The notes under the pieces: generated by a model
The model's database searches: none
Told to the model about the DNA's origin: nothing
The model's input: the letters and a program-made list of their open reading frames with translations, nothing else
DNA from: Nitrospinota bacterium
GTDB lineage: Bacteria; Nitrospirota; Thermodesulfovibrionia; Thermodesulfovibrionales; UBA1546
Length of the DNA: 5,157 nucleotides
Assembly (NCBI GenBank): GCA_018896985.1
Contig: JAHILQ010000151.1
Location: forward strand, 1-5,157
Direction of reading: 5' to 3'
Shown: piece by piece, positions 4,936 to 5,157 of the stretch
Numbering within the stretch: the first letter of the stretch is position 1
Layout: each line of letters begins with the position of its first letter
Program-made: the position numbers and the translations under genes

Positions 4936-5157
4936 TCAATCCCTGCCTGCCTGCTTTGCGAAAACCATCGCTGTTGCCCTGTAAACCATATGCGCCATCT
5001 TTGAAAATGGGGCATATGCAAAAAGGAAAAAGACAACAACAAGGTGAGCGAAATAAACTACATAGGATAGAACAGCAATATCTGCTAATCTAATTAATTG
5101 AGCAAGAATACCCGTAGCCATTATTGCAAAAACGATATATATGAAGAGCCAGTCATA
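4936..5157 (-). CDS. qmoC: QmoC-like membrane subunit, C-terminal end only
   Basis: The frame is open to the right window edge; the last 73 residues are visible and no start is present. They begin YDWLFIYIVFAIMATGILAQ and contain two membrane segments (about 1-20 and 28-50), then YAPFSKMAHMVYRATAMVFA and a short KQAGRD tail. A DW start to a helix with a TG turn, a conserved YxxHLVxVFxLFxYxPFSKxAHxVYR block and an AGR(E/D) end are typical of the NarI-like cytochrome b domain of QmoC and of related HdrE/DsrM-type subunits. In sulfate reducers QmoABC passes electrons between menaquinone and APS reductase at the inner membrane. hppA follows on the same strand after 247 nt, which favours QmoC over the related subunits, though this fragment alone cannot exclude them. 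Confidence 0.65.
   Translation of the reverse strand, partial: YDWLFIYIVFAIMATGILAQLIRLADIAVLSYVVYFAHLVVVFFLFAYAPFSKMAHMVYRATAMVFAKQAGRD

Overview
The window looks like a chromosomal segment of an anaerobic sulfur-cycling bacterium. A Nitrospirota/Thermodesulfovibrio-like or deltaproteobacterial sulfate reducer fits best. The two clues are the end of a QmoC-like membrane subunit at the right edge and a complete membrane-bound proton-pumping pyrophosphatase beside it. The taxonomic guess is inference from gene content, not from a marker gene.

Left part (1-1382, all minus strand) is accessory DNA. At the left edge is a Phd/YefM-type antitoxin, cut by the window end, with a clear promoter overlapped by two GTAGCTAC palindromes. 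Upstream of it, at about 340-441, lies a short relic of a Cas3 HD-nuclease domain with no start and no body. The relic abuts a GGGACTGTCCC palindrome. On the other side of that palindrome is a nucleotidyltransferase-like protein whose C-terminus appears to have been replaced by out-of-frame relic sequence. This gene overlaps by 23 nt a 120-residue basic coiled-coil protein. The pair resembles a two-gene toxin-antitoxin-like module, and an 11-bp perfect inverted repeat frames the start codon of its first gene.

Middle part (1494-2435, plus strand) holds one well-conserved gene for a protein that resembles deoxyhypusine synthase but seems to lack the catalytic lysine. It converges on the pyrophosphatase gene. 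A strong hairpin lies between the two stop codons.

Right part (2551-5157, minus strand) holds the tail of a qmoC-like gene, a 247-nt spacer and hppA. In sulfate reducers ATP sulfurylase releases pyrophosphate, and the Qmo complex links the quinone pool to APS reductase. A proton-pumping pyrophosphatase next to qmoC would therefore pull sulfate activation forward and recover some energy. The spacer is unusually structured. It has a 17-bp AT-rich hairpin, a cluster of GTGTCAG repeats, a possible 16-codon reading frame with a good ribosome binding site, and an 11-nt perfect anti-16S match with no normal start codon after it. No rRNA, tRNA, complete insertion sequence or CRISPR array was seen.
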